The notes under the pieces were generated by a model that was not told the origin of the DNA, did no database searches, and saw only the letters and a program-made list of their open reading frames with translations. From positions 16,122 to 80,121 of the forward strand of contig JAQFWX010000151.1 in NCBI GenBank assembly GCA_027605045.1: a stretch of 64,000 bases of DNA, written 5' to 3'. The position numbers and the translations under genes are program-made. Position 1 is the first letter of the stretch. The number at the start of each line of letters is the position of its first letter. This stretch comes from Phallus indusiatus. Taxonomy: Eukaryota; Basidiomycota; Agaricomycetes; Phallales; Phallaceae. Positions 33,289-46,900 of this stretch are shown piece by piece.

Positions 33289-36200
33289 ATGTCTGCTATC
33301 GTAGATTCCGCCGCTACTACTGCCGCCCACGTTGACCCTGCCCTTCTCAAGGCAGCCGCCGCTAACGGCGATGCTCCCGCTGCCACCGAGACCCAAACCC
33401 AAAATGACTTTGATGTCAAACAGCTTTTCGTCGCTGACAAGGCTGCTCGTGCCGCTGCCCTTCAGTCTCTTCTCTCAATCGCTGAGACCCAGGGCCCGCA
33501 AGTCCTTCTTTCCCTAGGTCTTGCAGAAGCTATCATCACTGCTCTCAATGACAAAAAGTCTCCCGCCACTCGGGAAGCCGCCGCAAACACAGTTCAGGCC
33601 ATGGCTACTTCCGCTGCATCCATCACCCTCGAGTCGGTTTTCGTCTCATCCGGTCTATCAGGTGCTATCCTAGAAGCCTTTGCTGATAAGATCCCTGCCG
33701 TTCGTACTGCAGCTCTTTCCGCCGTTCGTGAGGTTGTCAAGGCACAATCTCCGTGGGCTACCCCTATGCTCCTCCCTTCCATTCTCAACCAAATCAAGAC
33801 TGCCGGCAAATGGCAAGTTAAAACCGGTTGCATTGACCTATTTAACCAGATGATTAAATCTGCTCCGTCTCAAATCGCTCGTGCTATGCCCACTATCATT
33901 CCAGTTCTCTCCGAGGCCATTTGGGATACCAAGGCGGACGTCAAGAACGCCGCTCGTGCCTCTCTTACTAAAGCTACCGCACTTATTTCCAACAAGGACA
34001 TTGAACGTTTTATCCCTGCTTTAATTAATGCCCTAATTAATCCCGTCGAAGAAGTCCCTAAAACTATTCAATTACTCTCGGCTACCACATTCGTTTCAGA
34101 AGTAGATGCCCCAACATTATCCCTCATGGTGCCCCTTTTGTCCCGTGGTCTTAATGAAAAATTAACCGCAATCAAGCGTAAAGTCGCTGTGTAAGCCCTA
34201 TTGTTTGATTCGATCTTAGAAATTTTTTATCTCATTACAAATGATACAGCATTACAGATAACATGGCTAAACTAGTCGACTCTGAAGAAACCGTCCGTCC
34301 CTTCATTCCCAAACTTTTGCCAGGTTTGATCAAAATTGAAACCGCTATGGGTGACCCCGAAGCGCGTGGTGTTGTCAACAAGGCGATTGCCACCCTCCGC
34401 CAAGTCGGTAATGTCCCTGCCAACAGTGACGGCACAGACCTCCCCCCTCTCAAGGTTGCTGAATCCGCCGCTTTATCTGCCAGTCTCCTCAGCATTTACA
34501 AGAAACATGGCGTTGCAATTGCTCCTTCTCCCGCTCTGGAGTACATCTCTAGCCTTGCTGCCGCACTTGTTAACCACAAGAACTTCGAGGAAAGTGACTG
34601 GAACACTCTTGTTCCTTATTTGACTCTCCTTTCTACTCAAGTCGAAGCCAAGGAGGTCGTTCAACAGTGGCTCCTCAAGTCTGCCACTGAAGGCGATGAT
34701 GCCAACGGTGTCGAAGAGGAGGAAGAAGAGGGTGAAGACTTGTGCAACTGCACTTTCTCCCTCGCATACGGTGCTAAAATCCTGCTCAACACCGCCACCT
34801 TACACCTCAAACGTGGTCATCGCTATGGCCTTTGTGGAAAGAACGGTACTGGTAAATCAACTCTTATGCGCGCTATTACCAATGGTCAAGTCGAGGGCTT
34901 CCCATCTCCCGAGCAAGTTCGAACCTTCTATGTCGAGCATGATATCGACGGAAGCGACGCCGACACTGCTGTCGTTCAATTCATTCTCAGTGACTCCCGT
35001 ATTCTTGCGGACGAAAAAGAAATCCGTGAGACTTTGGCTTCAGTCGGTTTCAGCGAAGAACGTCAAGCACATGCTATCGGTTCGCTTTCGGGAGGTTGGA
35101 AAATGAAGTTGGCGCTCGCTAGAGCTATGTTATTCAAGGCCGACATTCTTTTGCTCGATGAGCCTACTAACCATCTTGACGTTGTTAACATTGCTTGGTT
35201 GGAGAATTACCTTAACAGTCTCAAGACCTGCACTTCAAGTAAGTCGATCATCTCGAAAGAAAAAAGCCTGCCGTTTATCTAACGACTTTCTACTTTTTCC
35301 AGTCATCGTTTCTCACGACTCGTCTTTCTTAAACAACACTATCACCGACGTCTTGCACTTGAACCGTTTCAAGATCAGACGCTACAGAGGCAACCTTGAA
35401 CACTTTGTCAAGCAAGTTCCGGAGGCCAAGTCATACTACACCTTGGAGGCCGCTGAAGACTACAAATTCAAGTTCCCTGACCCGCCGCTCTTGGAAGGTG
35501 TCAAGACGAAAGAGAAGAGTTTAATGAAAATGCGCAGCGTTGGATTCCAGTATCCATCCCAAACCGTGCAACAATTGTATGACATTACGCTTCAAGTTTC
35601 TCTTTCTTCGCGTGTTGCCGTTCTCGGTCCCAACGGTTCCGGTAAATCGACCCTCGTCAAGTTGCTCATTGGCGACTTGGAACCTAACAAGGGTGGTGAA
35701 ATCTGGAAGCACCCTAACTTGGTTATTGGCTACGTTGCTCAGCATGCCTTCCACCACATTGATAATCACTTGGACAAGACGCCCCTTGAATACATGTTAT
35801 GGCGTTACCAGACAGGTGAAGATCTTGAAGAGCTGTCCAAGGCCAATCGTGTCATTACCGAGGAAGAACAGCAAAAGATGAAAGATGGATCTCTCTTCCT
35901 TCATGAAGGACAGAAGCGATACATTGAAGAGATCAACGCCCGTAAGAAGCTCAAGCAGTCGTACGAGTACGAAGTCTCTTTCAAGGGTTTGAGCTCTTCG
36001 GAGAACTTGTGGATCCCTCGTGAAGAACTCATCAAGCGTGGCTTTGAAAAGGTTTGTGAATTATAGGGTTCATAATCCGTACATCCATCGCTAACCGGCT
36101 TACAGAAAGTTCTTGAAGTCGACACTCGGGAGGCTCAACGTGCCGGACTTCTTCGTCCTCTAGTCCGACGTGAAATCGAACAACATTTCGCCGACTTTGG

Positions 36201-36796
36201 TCTGGAACCAGAATTCGTATCTCACAACACTATGCGTGGTCTTTCGGGAGGTCAGAAAGTCAAAATCGTACTTGGTGCGGCGACATGGCGTCGTCCTCAC
36301 ATTGTTTGCTTGGATGAGCCTACCAGTAAGCTCTTTGAACAAATCTTTTTTTTCAAGATTCTAAGTTCTAACTTTCTTCTTTCTAGACTACTTGGATCGT
36401 GAGTCTTTGGCAGCGCTCATCGAAGCTTTGAAGACTTTCAACGGTGGTGTCCTCGTTATTACACACAACCGTGACTTCTCCGAGTCGCTTTGCAAAGAGT
36501 AAGTGCAACGCGCTTTGTTAACTCTATTCGATTCTTATCTCACTCCTTTCTCCAGAGTCTGGGCCATGCGTGATGGTCATCTCGAGGCTTCGGGTCACAA
36601 CTGGGTTGAAGGTCAAGGATCCGGACCCCGTATTGACAAAGCTGATGGCGAACAAGAGGACCAATATGATGCTATGGGCAACAAGATTGATGTTAAAAAG
36701 AAGAAGAAAGCAACTGCATCAGATGCTCGTAAAGCTAAGAAGGAACGTATGGCACGCCGGAAACGCGGTGAAGAAGTTTTCACCGATGAAGAGTGA
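33289..36796 (+). CDS. YEF3: Translation elongation factor 3 (fungal ABC-F ATPase)
   Basis: Fungal-specific ribosome-bound ATPase that helps release E-site tRNA. Start [17 protein letters not shown]. Domains in order: HEAT repeats ([20 protein letters not shown] onward), a four-helix part, ABC1 with Walker [10 protein letters not shown], signature [12 protein letters not shown] and [12 protein letters not shown], then ABC2 with [21 protein letters not shown] and [13 protein letters not shown] chromodomain-like insert with [10 protein letters not shown] lies inside ABC2. The C terminus is lysine-rich ([27 protein letters not shown]), for ribosome binding. Five short introns. Codon choice is strongly C-ending (GCC, GTC, ATC), consistent with very high expression. 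About 1,050 residues, as expected. Confidence 0.96.
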
Positions 36797-37101
36797 AGGT
36801 TGTGCTAGTGCTAGTAATTATGCATCATTTGGATACTCTTTTCTTTCTTTTTTGTCTTTCTGTTGTTCATCTATTGTATCGTAGAGGTGTTGGATAATGC
36901 ATTATTTAGGTGGAAAAAAAGCGTGAACCATTATTGAGTCACTAAGTCATACCTCGGTATCTGACCGTTGAACATTGAACGTCGAAATCTGAACGTGCAG
37001 TGATGTAGTTTTTAAGGTCTGAAAGCTAAAGAACAGGAATTCGACGTGTTGGATAGTACTGCTTATGTATATTTACATATAGATACAAACATATTCGGCA
37101 C

Positions 37102-38175
37102 TCAGGCGCTGTCGTCTATAATCTTTACGACACCCCAAAAGTCATCAGCGACAGCATCAATATAACCGGATTCAATTGCTTTAGCAATGTCGTCGGGTGA
37201 AACAGTGAGATCCTCTGTGGGTCGACGAACGTAAATGGCTTTGAGTCCCGCCTTTTTGGCTGCGACACAGTCATAAGTGTGTGCCGCCACCAAGGCGACA
37301 TTCTCGGGAGACAGACTTAACAAGTCTGCTGCGCCTTGATATACCTTCGGGTTGGGTTTGTAAGAATTGAAAATTTGGCCCGAGAATACGGCATCCCACG
37401 GTAAATTTGCATTTTTAGCCTGCGGATGGGATTTTTAAAATATTAATTCCCGAGTAGATATATGGATTAGAGATAGGTATATGCATCACCATGTCTATGA
37501 GGAGCCGTATATTACCATTGCTAAGCGTCGCGATAATGACCCGTTGTTTAAGGGCAGTAAGGGCAGGAACGGAATCTTGCCATGGAGAAAGACGGTGCCA
37601 CGCGAGAACCAGGTGGTGCCGGTCGGACTCGTTCCAGATCTCGCCGAGATGTGACCATTGTGGTGATTTGAGCATGTCGTCGAGAAGCTGGTATTATTTT
37701 ACATAAATCAAATGTCGGGGGGATAGTGAATTAATTCGTTATTATGGAGTAGATAAGATTATGTATAAGTCAAGTATGATGAACAGAAACGTACGATACG
37801 ATGCATCTCATCTACCGTTTTTGGACCCTCGCCTGTTTCCGCGCCAAGCTTGCTTGAATATAGTACCCAAAATTGAGCAAAATAAAGAGATTAGAATGAC
37901 ATCAATTCACGTTAATCGTAGGTAGCCGGCCCTCCACTCCGTCGCGAAAGCGGACCAGTCTTGGGTTTTTGAAGTGATGATAATTAATCAATATCCTGGG
38001 ATGTATGCGCACAATGAAAATGCAGCGTAATCAAACCTTGATTTGGATAGGGAGTACCAAGCGCCTTATCAGCAAGCTCCCCTGTGACGTGGCCGTGCCA
38101 GTCGACGACTGTCCCGAAAACATCGAAAAGAAGGGCTTGAACGCCGTGCAGAGCAGAAGTGAGATGATGATGCAT
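37102..38175 (-). CDS. Haloacid dehalogenase-like hydrolase, type II (2-haloacid dehalogenase)
   Basis: HAD-superfamily hydrolase related to (S)-2-haloacid dehalogenases. The start gives MHHHLTSALHGVQALLFDVFGTVVDWHG with the nucleophile Asp of motif I (DVFGT). Further exons read QDWSAFATEWRAGYL, SKLGAETGEGPKTVDEMH, LVLAWHRLSPWQDSV and VIIATLSNGNIRLL (motif II Ser/Asn). The last exon has PENVALVAAHTYDCVAAKKAGLKAIYVRRP, matching the motif III/IV region, and ends DDFWGVVKIIDDSA. At least five introns. Fungal members act on unknown halogenated or other 2-substituted acids, so the substrate is not assigned. Confidence 0.87.
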
Positions 38176-38469
38176 GAAACCAGCTGTTGTCTCGTTCTGT
38201 CACAGTCCCCGGTCACACGCATTGATAGTGTTAGTGATGATGAGATGTGTTTATGTCAGTTTGGATTTGATGTGCCTGATGTACTAATTAAACTACTTTT
38301 TTTTTCCCTTATTTCTATTTTTGGCAATTCAGCAACGGCGAAGCGCCAGTCCGTCCCTATTGAAGGCGGTAAATAATTTCCCTGGGCCCCTCCGTTCACT
38401 CCTCCTCCTATCTTTTCTCCTCCTCCTCCTCCTCCTCCTCCTCCTCCCTCAGATATAATACAACTTCAC

Positions 38470-41400
38470 ATGCCTGACTACAACACCCGTCTACGAACAA
38501 ACGCACAGATACTCCCTCCTCGACGTCTGCGCCAAGACGAGTCTTCGTCTCAGTCTTCGTTTCACCGTCCCCGCAAGCCGTCTTCATTATCGCCACCGCC
38601 TCCTCCTCCTACGCCACCCTCGTCGACATCATCGCCACTTCCGTGCCAACCGCACTATCCTTTCCTTACCGTCCAACTTCACCCAGAAGATGCCACAAAC
38701 AAAACCTTCCTTGCCATCGGGCGTGCACTGTTTTCAGTCGAAAACCGCGCAGTTACTATCAAAGACCTATCCTATCTTACCATGAAGCACGGCCTCGCTT
38801 GTCAAAAGTAATATCTCATTCTCACTTTACATCCATGGGTTCTTGCCACGATACTCACAGAACACGTTGTTTTTGTTTTTTTCCAGTGCTTCTGCCGCTT
38901 CGCAGGCGATCACAACTTTTATTCGCAATCATTTGAACCGCTGTCGACAAGACCATTCAATGCCGCTTCTTCTTTCAATACTTCTGACCGGAACAGACGC
39001 CGACGACCGTTTGATTCCAGCTCTCCACTCTCGCTGCGGTGGCAACCCTGCTTCTCTAAAATCGACTAATACTGCCCTCACCAACTTTCGAAGAGGCACC
39101 ACCGTCTGGTATCTTAGTGAGGCTGCAGGGGCCACTTGTCCATTTAAAAGGGCTGGCCTATCTCTCGATGATATTATTAGTCCCGTCCCCCAAAACGGCA
39201 CCAAGCGAAAACGAGAACCACAGCCACCTGCAACTCAGTCCAGAAAATGCCATGTCACCTCATCCTCATCCTCCTCCCCCTCACCTGCTTCTGTCTCATC
39301 AACCTCATCTCCCACTCGCCCCGAAGGTCGTCAGCTTCTTCCGAAAATAAAGCTTACTCTCAAATTGCCTTCCTCGTCAATTTCAAATTGCTACCCACTT
39401 TCACCTTCTGACTCTGAAGCAGAGCTATCTAGTACCGCTTCGGACACCGATGGTGAGGACGACGGAATTGCGGACGAGCTAGACCCTGATTCGCCTGCTC
39501 TGTCGACCGCCTCTTTGTCTTCAGAAGACGACTCGGACGATGGCTATGATTCTTCTGATGCCGAGTCTTCTGTCCGCAGTGTTCATGACGAGTTCCCCCT
39601 GATTTCTCCCTCTAATAGTGAATTATACCCCGACCATTCTCCAATACCCTCTTCTTCATCAAGCTCTGTACCATGCAATGATCCTTATTCTTTCTACTTT
39701 ACTCAAAATCTGTGTTCAACTCGTTTAATAAAATCAACCTTCACATCTTTTCTCTCTAATCCATCTCGGGATTCAAGAGCCGAATCCATCTCCCCGTCGC
39801 AGTCTGCTGCTTCTCCTCCGCCCGATTCTGAAGACGAAGATGACGATTATCATAATTCCATGATTGGACTCCGTCGTGACGGCGTGCCGATTCCGCAAAA
39901 TCATCTCGAGGTCGATTCGGAAATGCCGAAATTTGAGCCCATTTCGCCCAAGTTCGTTCCAGGCTCTGTGCACTTGACTCGGAAGACTCCAGATCTCGAT
40001 ATTGCGTTTGAACCAAAACAGGTATCATCATCTCCTTTCGACTCGACAAGTACACCATTGGAAACACTGCCCGGGTTTGTACTGGACGCAGAGTCCACTC
40101 CTTCGCATGTTACGATCAAGGAGGAGGAGCCCACAATCACTCTCCCTCTGTCTACCGACCTGTATCTTAGTTCGGTGGAAAGTAAGGTCGACTCCTTTCA
40201 AAAGAACCTGTCGACGAACTCTGGTTCGATTGATGATCCTATCCAAGTCGACAGCGTTTATGACGTAGAAATTCTCGGTCCAGAAACCGTTCGTAGTCGC
40301 GAATGGGATATGGCGTGGAACGAGCAGGCTTTTGATGGATCGAGTCCTAACTATCCGCTGTCGATTCAAGAAAACGGAGAAGACCAAACAGATTCTTCTG
40401 ATACTCATGAGCAACTGGTTTTGTCACCATCTCCCTGTCTTGATAAAGCGATTCTCCCTTCAGGTGCTCAAGTGGTTACTTCGACGTTATCATGCTCTCC
40501 TCCAATTATGGTTGTATCCGTGGATGGTGAGTTATTGAACTTTCAAATTGAGCATTTTATCGACCTGGCTTTGTTTTTTTAGACGTGTGGTTATACTGGA
40601 CAATGCTTGGACCTGACGCGCCGCTTGTGAGACGTACAAGTGACGATATGGTTGATCTTACACGATTACACCGATCTCTTCAAACCCTTTTTAGACCATC
40701 CTCAACAGACAGCCCCTCTTCTTTTGATGCGACAAGAACAAACGAATTACTAGAAGGCACGTGGGTCACTTTGGATGTCGCCAGAGGAATCGTGGCGCAA
40801 TTACACGATCATATTCCGGCAGATATCCTAAACCTGTTTTTGAGCCCTGAACTTGGCAGATACTTCCCAAATTTAAGGGGGTTTCCGGTACGAGATTATC
40901 CAAGTAATATTATTACAGTGGATGTTCCGATGGATATAACTGAAGAGTGCGGCGAACAAAATGAGCTATCTGAAGAAGATTCTCCAGGATCATCGTCGGA
41001 GGAAGATGTTTGCATCCGAGTAGAGGATCTGTTCGGGTTCACAGATTCTACGGAGAACACCAAGGCGCAAGAGAAGGAGGTCAAATCGAAAATGGGGATA
41101 ACAAGATCGGATTCGGCTCGATCTAATCGGCCCTCATCGACGTGTCCAGATGTAATCAGAACTACTGGTTCTTTGTTAGGCTCCTGGGAACAGAACGTCG
41201 CCCTACTCAATGAACAAGAAGAAGAACTCTTCCACTCGATTGTAGATTTGGAAAATGGCGCCACTTCGCGAACCCAACACTTGGTTGAAAAGCATGCATT
41301 GTCACCTCTGGCGTGTTCGCCAACCATATCTTGTGCGAAATCAAATGAAACTGCGATTGCCAACATGATAAATGAAAAAGAAAATTTGACCTCGCCGATA

Positions 41401-41520
41401 GAGAACAAGGGACGGCGAAACAGATTGGTTCCTACGCACCCTGTTCGAAGATCAACACGGGTGGCCTCAAAGGCCATAAAATCCCCACTCGTTACCCGAT
41501 CGCGTCGAAAAACAAAATGA
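38470..41520 (+). CDS. GDS1 winged-helix protein with APSES/Xbp1-like C-terminal segment
   Basis: Probable nuclear regulator. Exon 1 (MPDYNTRLRTNAQILPP) and the following exon build a winged-helix region: FLAIGRALFSVENRAVTIKD, LSYLTMKHGLAC, AITTFIRNHLNRC, FRRGTTVWYLS, as in basidiomycete GDS1-domain proteins. A long Ser/Pro/acidic disordered centre follows, over 400 residues. The last exon contains LLEGTWVTLDVARGIVAQLH and LFLSPELGRYFPN, which resembles the KilA-N/APSES-type region of Xbp1-like factors. The C terminus is basic (RRNRLVPTHPVRRSTRVASK). A (TCC)n tract lies in the 5' leader near 38416-38447. Two or three introns. The GDS1 assignment is moderate; the APSES-like part is inferred. 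Confidence 0.65.
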
Positions 41521-41906
41521 GTTTATCGGCGTGTAAGGTTTGTTTACTATTATAAATCCTTTGGTTTCTATATATGTACCTTTTTTTTCGACAAATTGCA
41601 GTTCTATCTGTTGATTAGATTTGTATCAATGAATATTCTCTCTTATTAGTCGTTGAAACGTTCGATCCACGTAATGTTTCTCTCATTATGATTTTTTTAC
41701 GCTCTAAAAGCGTTTCGAACTGAATTTACCCCCTCTCAATTGTTTTTCTTTCTGGTTGATAAACCAGCTACCTCAACTCTTTGTTTTTCTTGATAATATG
41801 ATAATGTATTTTATTATAACATTGATGTTAACACAGAGTAACAATACTAATGTCCAATGAATGCATAATTTGTCGTGAAAGAGGCCCGTGTTTGGAATAC
41901 TTGAAT
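41521..41906. other. 3' flanking DNA between convergent genes
   Basis: 386 bp of AT-rich sequence between the stops of the GDS1-like and CNH-domain genes. Presumably both 3' UTRs; no gene is seen. Confidence 0.5.
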
Positions 41907-43577
41907 TTAAATCGTCGCATCTGACGAATTACGAATGAAATTGTAGACATGCTGTAACATCTCATCGGATCCTTTAATAGGCACCGAGTTCATGACAACT
42001 TGTAGTCGACTACGTTCATGGACTGAATCCGGTAGAAGATCATCTTCGTCCAATTCGCCCTGCAATACGCCAGGTCCGCGCCATGTACAACGCAAATTAG
42101 TGCCGAACATGACCTGTTCAAGACGGCCTGTGGTGCCATCGCGGACTTCAATAGAGTTCGACTTGAATAGCACAAAGTATGGGGAGACAGCAGCGACTGT
42201 ATGCACGGTGCCATGCCAATCAATTACGCTTTCTTCTCCGGCAATTGGAACACCGTGCTCATTGACGATAAGACCGAACGCTGTGGAAGGAGGAATCATC
42301 ATCATATGTGCAGAATATAAACACATCGGGCTAAAAATACGTACTATCATAGCACAGGATATGCTTATTCCGTTGCTTACCGCGAAATAAGCCAAGGGCT
42401 CTCCTGGGCTTGTGCTGTTTGAAAATCGATTTCAAGTGTTCAGATTTAATGGGGATACTACCGGTTGCGAGGCTGAACTAGAGTTAATTCGGTTTTTTTA
42501 TGAGATCCTTTCGAGAAGACATACGTTTCAAGGTCTAGAATCTCGAATGAGAGAGAACAGACGATGGCAATAGAGCGCCGTAAGAATATGACATCGGTGC
42601 ATACGGCAGGAATATAAAATTCCTGGAAATGAGATCGGAGGATTAATTACAAAGAAAAAGGAAAAAATGGCCAAACCTTTTTAAGTATGAAGTGATATAA
42701 TTTGCCGGGACCCAAAACCGCCAGTACAACGGGATCAAGCACCTCTGGGAGAGGATGGCCGCGGACAGGTTCGAGAATTGAGAATGTGGTTTCGGCCTGT
42801 TAGAACATGGGATTAACAAGGCACATGATGCCCAATGAAAACAAAAGGGATATTAACCAATTTCTTCCGCACGAGAATGACGACTAAAGATGTATCCCAG
42901 ATACCGATGCGGAAAAAGTCTACTGGCTGGTTACCCGTTAAAGGCTGTGGTACCCGCGGGTCTTGATTGTATGGATCCAGAGCATTCAAGGATAGACAGT
43001 ATAAAGTCTACTATCATCGAGAAGGTGTGAAAAAAGAGATGACAGAGAACAAAAAAAAACAAGGGGATTGAACGATGCTTTTCACTTTATCTGCTAAGAC
43101 TAGGAGCAACTGGTATTCTTCGATGACTGCAAACCCGGTGGTGCCCTTGAGATCAATGACACGGTGAGTGACTGAGAATGTAGGTCAGGCATGGGAAGAC
43201 AGGCCTGAACCAGGGAAGCGAGAAACGTACAATCGGGATCACGGGAATCTGCAATCCATATGCCTTCTGAGCAGGCAATAGCTACAAATGAACGACCGTT
43301 CTCCAAGGCTAATGAGAGGCTCAAAATTGATTAGGGTCTGCTGTTTTCTTTTAATACGATAATATCCACGAATATGAACGCACAGAATGGCAATGTCGAG
43401 GAGATGAATCCGGGCAGAGAGCCGTTGAGAGCTTTGCCGGCCGACACACATGCTCTGAGAGGGGTATTATTAACTCTTCTTATTGAAAATATCTTATGAA
43501 TTATTGACGTCGCGAAAATGAAATTAGATTAGTTTTTCATCCCGACAGCAGATATATACCTCACGAAAGCCACTCAT
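41907..43577 (-). CDS. Stand-alone CNH (citron homology) domain protein, Rom2-like
   Basis: The CNH domain is a beta-propeller normally at the C terminus of fungal Rho1 exchange factors (Rom1/Rom2). Clear segments, in order: ENGRSFVAIACSEGIWIAD, TGFAVIEEYQLLLVLADK, FGLIVNEHGVPIAG, SVIDWHGTVHTVAAVSPYF, and LFKSNSIEVRDGTTGRLEQV, then FGTNLRCTWRGPG near the end. The stop lies at 41907. The first exon is very short (MSGFRE, start at 43577), followed by an intron with GTATAT donor; the second exon is less certain. No DH or PH domain lies upstream: the DNA beyond 43577 is spacer and then the oppositely oriented PUF gene. It is therefore a CNH-only protein or a detached fragment of a GEF gene. Confidence 0.7.
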
Positions 43578-43945
43578 ACCGATTTGCCAATGATTGGAAC
43601 AGTGGGAGATGCAGTCTTTCTCGGGCTTATTATTATTATTATTACATCAGCAGCCGTGAGAAACTGGAGTCCACCCGGCGCTTATTTCCATCATTCTTCT
43701 TTTGCGAGATATCCCGCGCATAGGCCAGCTCATTCCTCTCCCATACCTTTACCTAGTAGTAGTAGTCCCTTCTTCTCTTTTTTTCTCTCTTCTCGTCGTC
43801 GTCGCCGTCGCTCTCTGCGTCGTCGTTGTCGTCGTCGTTGTAGAAGAAATATCCTCCCTTTCGCTGGCGTACTACAGTCTGTTTGATTTTTCTTAATAAC
43901 TAATCATTTTATTTTGTCTTTTATATCCATATCCATATCCATATC
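43578..43945. promoter_or_regulatory. Divergent promoter of the CNH and PUF genes
   Basis: 368 bp with several simple repeats: (TTA)n near 43628-43645, a pyrimidine tract at about 43760-43793, (GTC/CGT)n at about 43792-43841, and four ATATCC units just before the PUF start codon. Open frames here on the plus strand are repeat-derived and not taken as genes. Confidence 0.5.
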
Positions 43946-46900
43946 ATGTCTCTTTCTGCAAACGACCAAGGTTCCTTTTCCAGGCCTTCTTCCGGCAAAA
44001 CTCCCCCACCAGCCCCTTCAGCTGCTTTTGCAAAACGGTGAGCTCCTTGTTGCCCCATTCATCCTATCCTCTTTATGTCTTTTACACCCTCTTGCTCAAA
44101 CGATCCCACCCAGTGCAAGGGAACTTCAATCGGAGCAGCCTCTAGCTGTCGGCCAGCCTATTCCAGTTGGTCATTACCGTCCTCCTGCAATTCGTGCGCT
44201 TGCTCAAGGTGCTCCCCCTGCATCCGAGTCTCCCCCGAGCATTACCGTCAGTAGGGACAACGAACCTGCTCTTCCTCCAACCAACTATCCCGGCACTTTC
44301 AGGAGAGCAAGGGCCGGTACCTTGCCCTCTAATGTCTCTCTCGCTGCTCAGCACTTTGCCTCTACTTTGGATACCTCGGCGTCCTCCGCTTACGACGCCG
44401 ACTCTCTTTCTCAAGTCGGCTCTCCCGTCAACGCTGTCCCTCAAGGTCGCCCCACTCTTCGTCATACAGCAACTTTAGCCACGACTCAAGCTACCCCGGC
44501 AACATCTACAGCTCATAGTCGACTTCGCTCAGGCTCGCTCACTCTTCCGAGCCCAGCTACAGCCAATCCTGCAGCCAATCCCTTTGCTTCATCTGTCTTC
44601 TCGTCTTCTTGGCTGACTAATCCATCCAATGCTTCCAATGTTCCCATGCAGGATGAATTTAGATCCCATGTTGATTCAGGTCTAGGCGTCGATGATTTCG
44701 ATGTCCACACTCTTGATTATCTCGGTCTTGACGACATACCTCGTCCTCCCCCTCCTGTTACTGTGTCCGAGTTGCGCAATCAAGCTCAGGCCGCTATCGC
44801 CGGCAGTCTCGCCAATCCCTCTCGCATTCGCGCGTACACCGTTTCTAATCCGTACCGCAACAGAAATCCGGGCTCTTTACTGCCAACAACCCATTCCGAA
44901 GATCCGGATGTTCATGATCAGTATGATGTTCAGCAGACCCCTTTGGACTACGAGACCTCTCTCTCTCAGGGTGCAAATCTTTTCTCTCAGTCTTTGATGA
45001 ATAAAGGTTTCAAACAAGCCTCTCATTTGGCCCCCCGTCCTCGCGCAGTTTCTGTCGCGAACCTTGATGACGCCGCTCGGAATACTCCTGTCCGCCGTGC
45101 AACCGTTGCTTATGAATCTAGTTTCCTTGGGGAAGCCATATCTTCTCCTACGACTCTATCGCCAACTGTTAATATGACGTCTAATTCTCAGCCCAATCAA
45201 TCCCTCAAGCTTCAAGTTAATCGTACCCCGACTACTCCGACGGTTCGATTTCCTAACAATGAGAGGCAAGGCTCCATCTTTAGTCCCAGTGGTAATACTC
45301 CAGCAGGCCGAGAGATGTCTCCTAAGACGGAGAACGCCGGTCAGATTCAAACACCTTCTCGGTCTTTGTGGATCGGGAACTTGGATCCCACTATGACTAG
45401 CGAAACCCTTATTCACGTCTTCGCACCCTATGGTGCGATTGAAAGTCTGAGATTGCTTCCAGAAAAGGTTGGTTGTTATCTATATCCAAACTTCTCCTTT
45501 TTTTACTCAAATATGTTTTTGTTTTAGGAATGCGGATTTGTCAACTTCGTTGATCAAGCTGACGCTGTTCGCGCGAAAGATGATGTACTTAATCGTCTTG
45601 GGGGTAATATTGGTATGCAAAATGGCCAAATGGTTCGCATTGGTTTCGGTAAAGCCGATAGTGCACCTGTTGCTCCAAGCAAGGGTATAATGTCACCTGG
45701 TGGAATTGCTTCTCCTGCTAGTGCTCTACCTCGTCCCTCTCCCAATCCCGGATTGAACAGTCCGGGTGTAGGTATTGATGCTCAACTTCAATCCACTCCC
45801 ACGAGAGCTCTCTGGATTGGTTCTATTCCATCGACCACCACTCCAGCGACTATTTTGAGTGTCTTTAGTCCTTTCGGTCCAATCGAGTCAGCTAGAGTCC
45901 TGACACACAAAAATTGCGGCTTTAGTATGTCTTTGTTCTTTGGTGTTTTTTTTTGACAGGTTTCTCAACTGAAATACGTTTCCCCTTAGTCAACTTTGAA
46001 CGATTAGATGATGCTGTTAGAGCGCGAAAGGCTCTTAATGGTCGAGATGTCCTTGGAAGTGATGTCGGGGCCATTCGTATTGGTTTTGCCAAGGTCCCAG
46101 TGAAGGGGTCTTCAGAAAGCTCCACTTCCGCAGAGGAAACAACGGCAGTGAGCGCTCAAGGAGTCGGAGACCTCAGCGTTGGTGCTACGATACATGCACT
46201 TCGTAGTGTTAAAGGTGCTTCCACGATTCCAGCCGATCAACAAGTTCTTGGCGGTGCTGTAGAGAACTATCGCTCGAACTTGTTGTTGAGCATGATTGCT
46301 CGAGGATCTCACACCAGTATACTGGCTGCTTCCGAGTCCGTCCCCAAACATGGTTGGACCGCATCCATTACTGAGCAACAGATGATAATGAAGGAGATCT
46401 CTAAAGGTGCTGTCGATGCCGAAGCTGATATCCAGGCACTTGCAGGTATGCATAGTCCCTCCCGTAAACGCACTTAACAGGTATAATAATTGATTTCCGT
46501 TTGCTTCAGAATTCCGGCAACCCTCCATGTACTATACTACTATTCCTGCTATTTCGGAGAAGCAGCAAACGAGAAATTGGGACGCCGCTAAATTGAGGGA
46601 TTTGCGCAAAAAATTGGATTCTAGTTCTATGACCACTGAAGAAATTGATGAAATCGCGAAAAACCATCTAGATGGTGAGCTTGTAGATCTGGCTTCAGAT
46701 TGGCTGGGTAATACTGTAAGTATATACCGCGCATGGTATTCTCGTGTTGTCTAAACGTGCTTCACAGGTGGTGCAGAAAATGTTTGAAAAAGCTTCCGAC
46801 GGACCGAGATTGAGTATGTTGGAACGGATTGCCCCCCATCTTGCCTCAATCGGCATTCATAAAAACGGAACATGGGCTGCTCAAAAGATAATTGATTGTG

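Noticed and set aside
43584..43896. Plus-strand open frames of 64-100 codons with Ile-, Arg- and Val-rich runs
   Set aside because: They arise from TTA, CTC and GTC simple repeats in the divergent CNH/PUF promoter.
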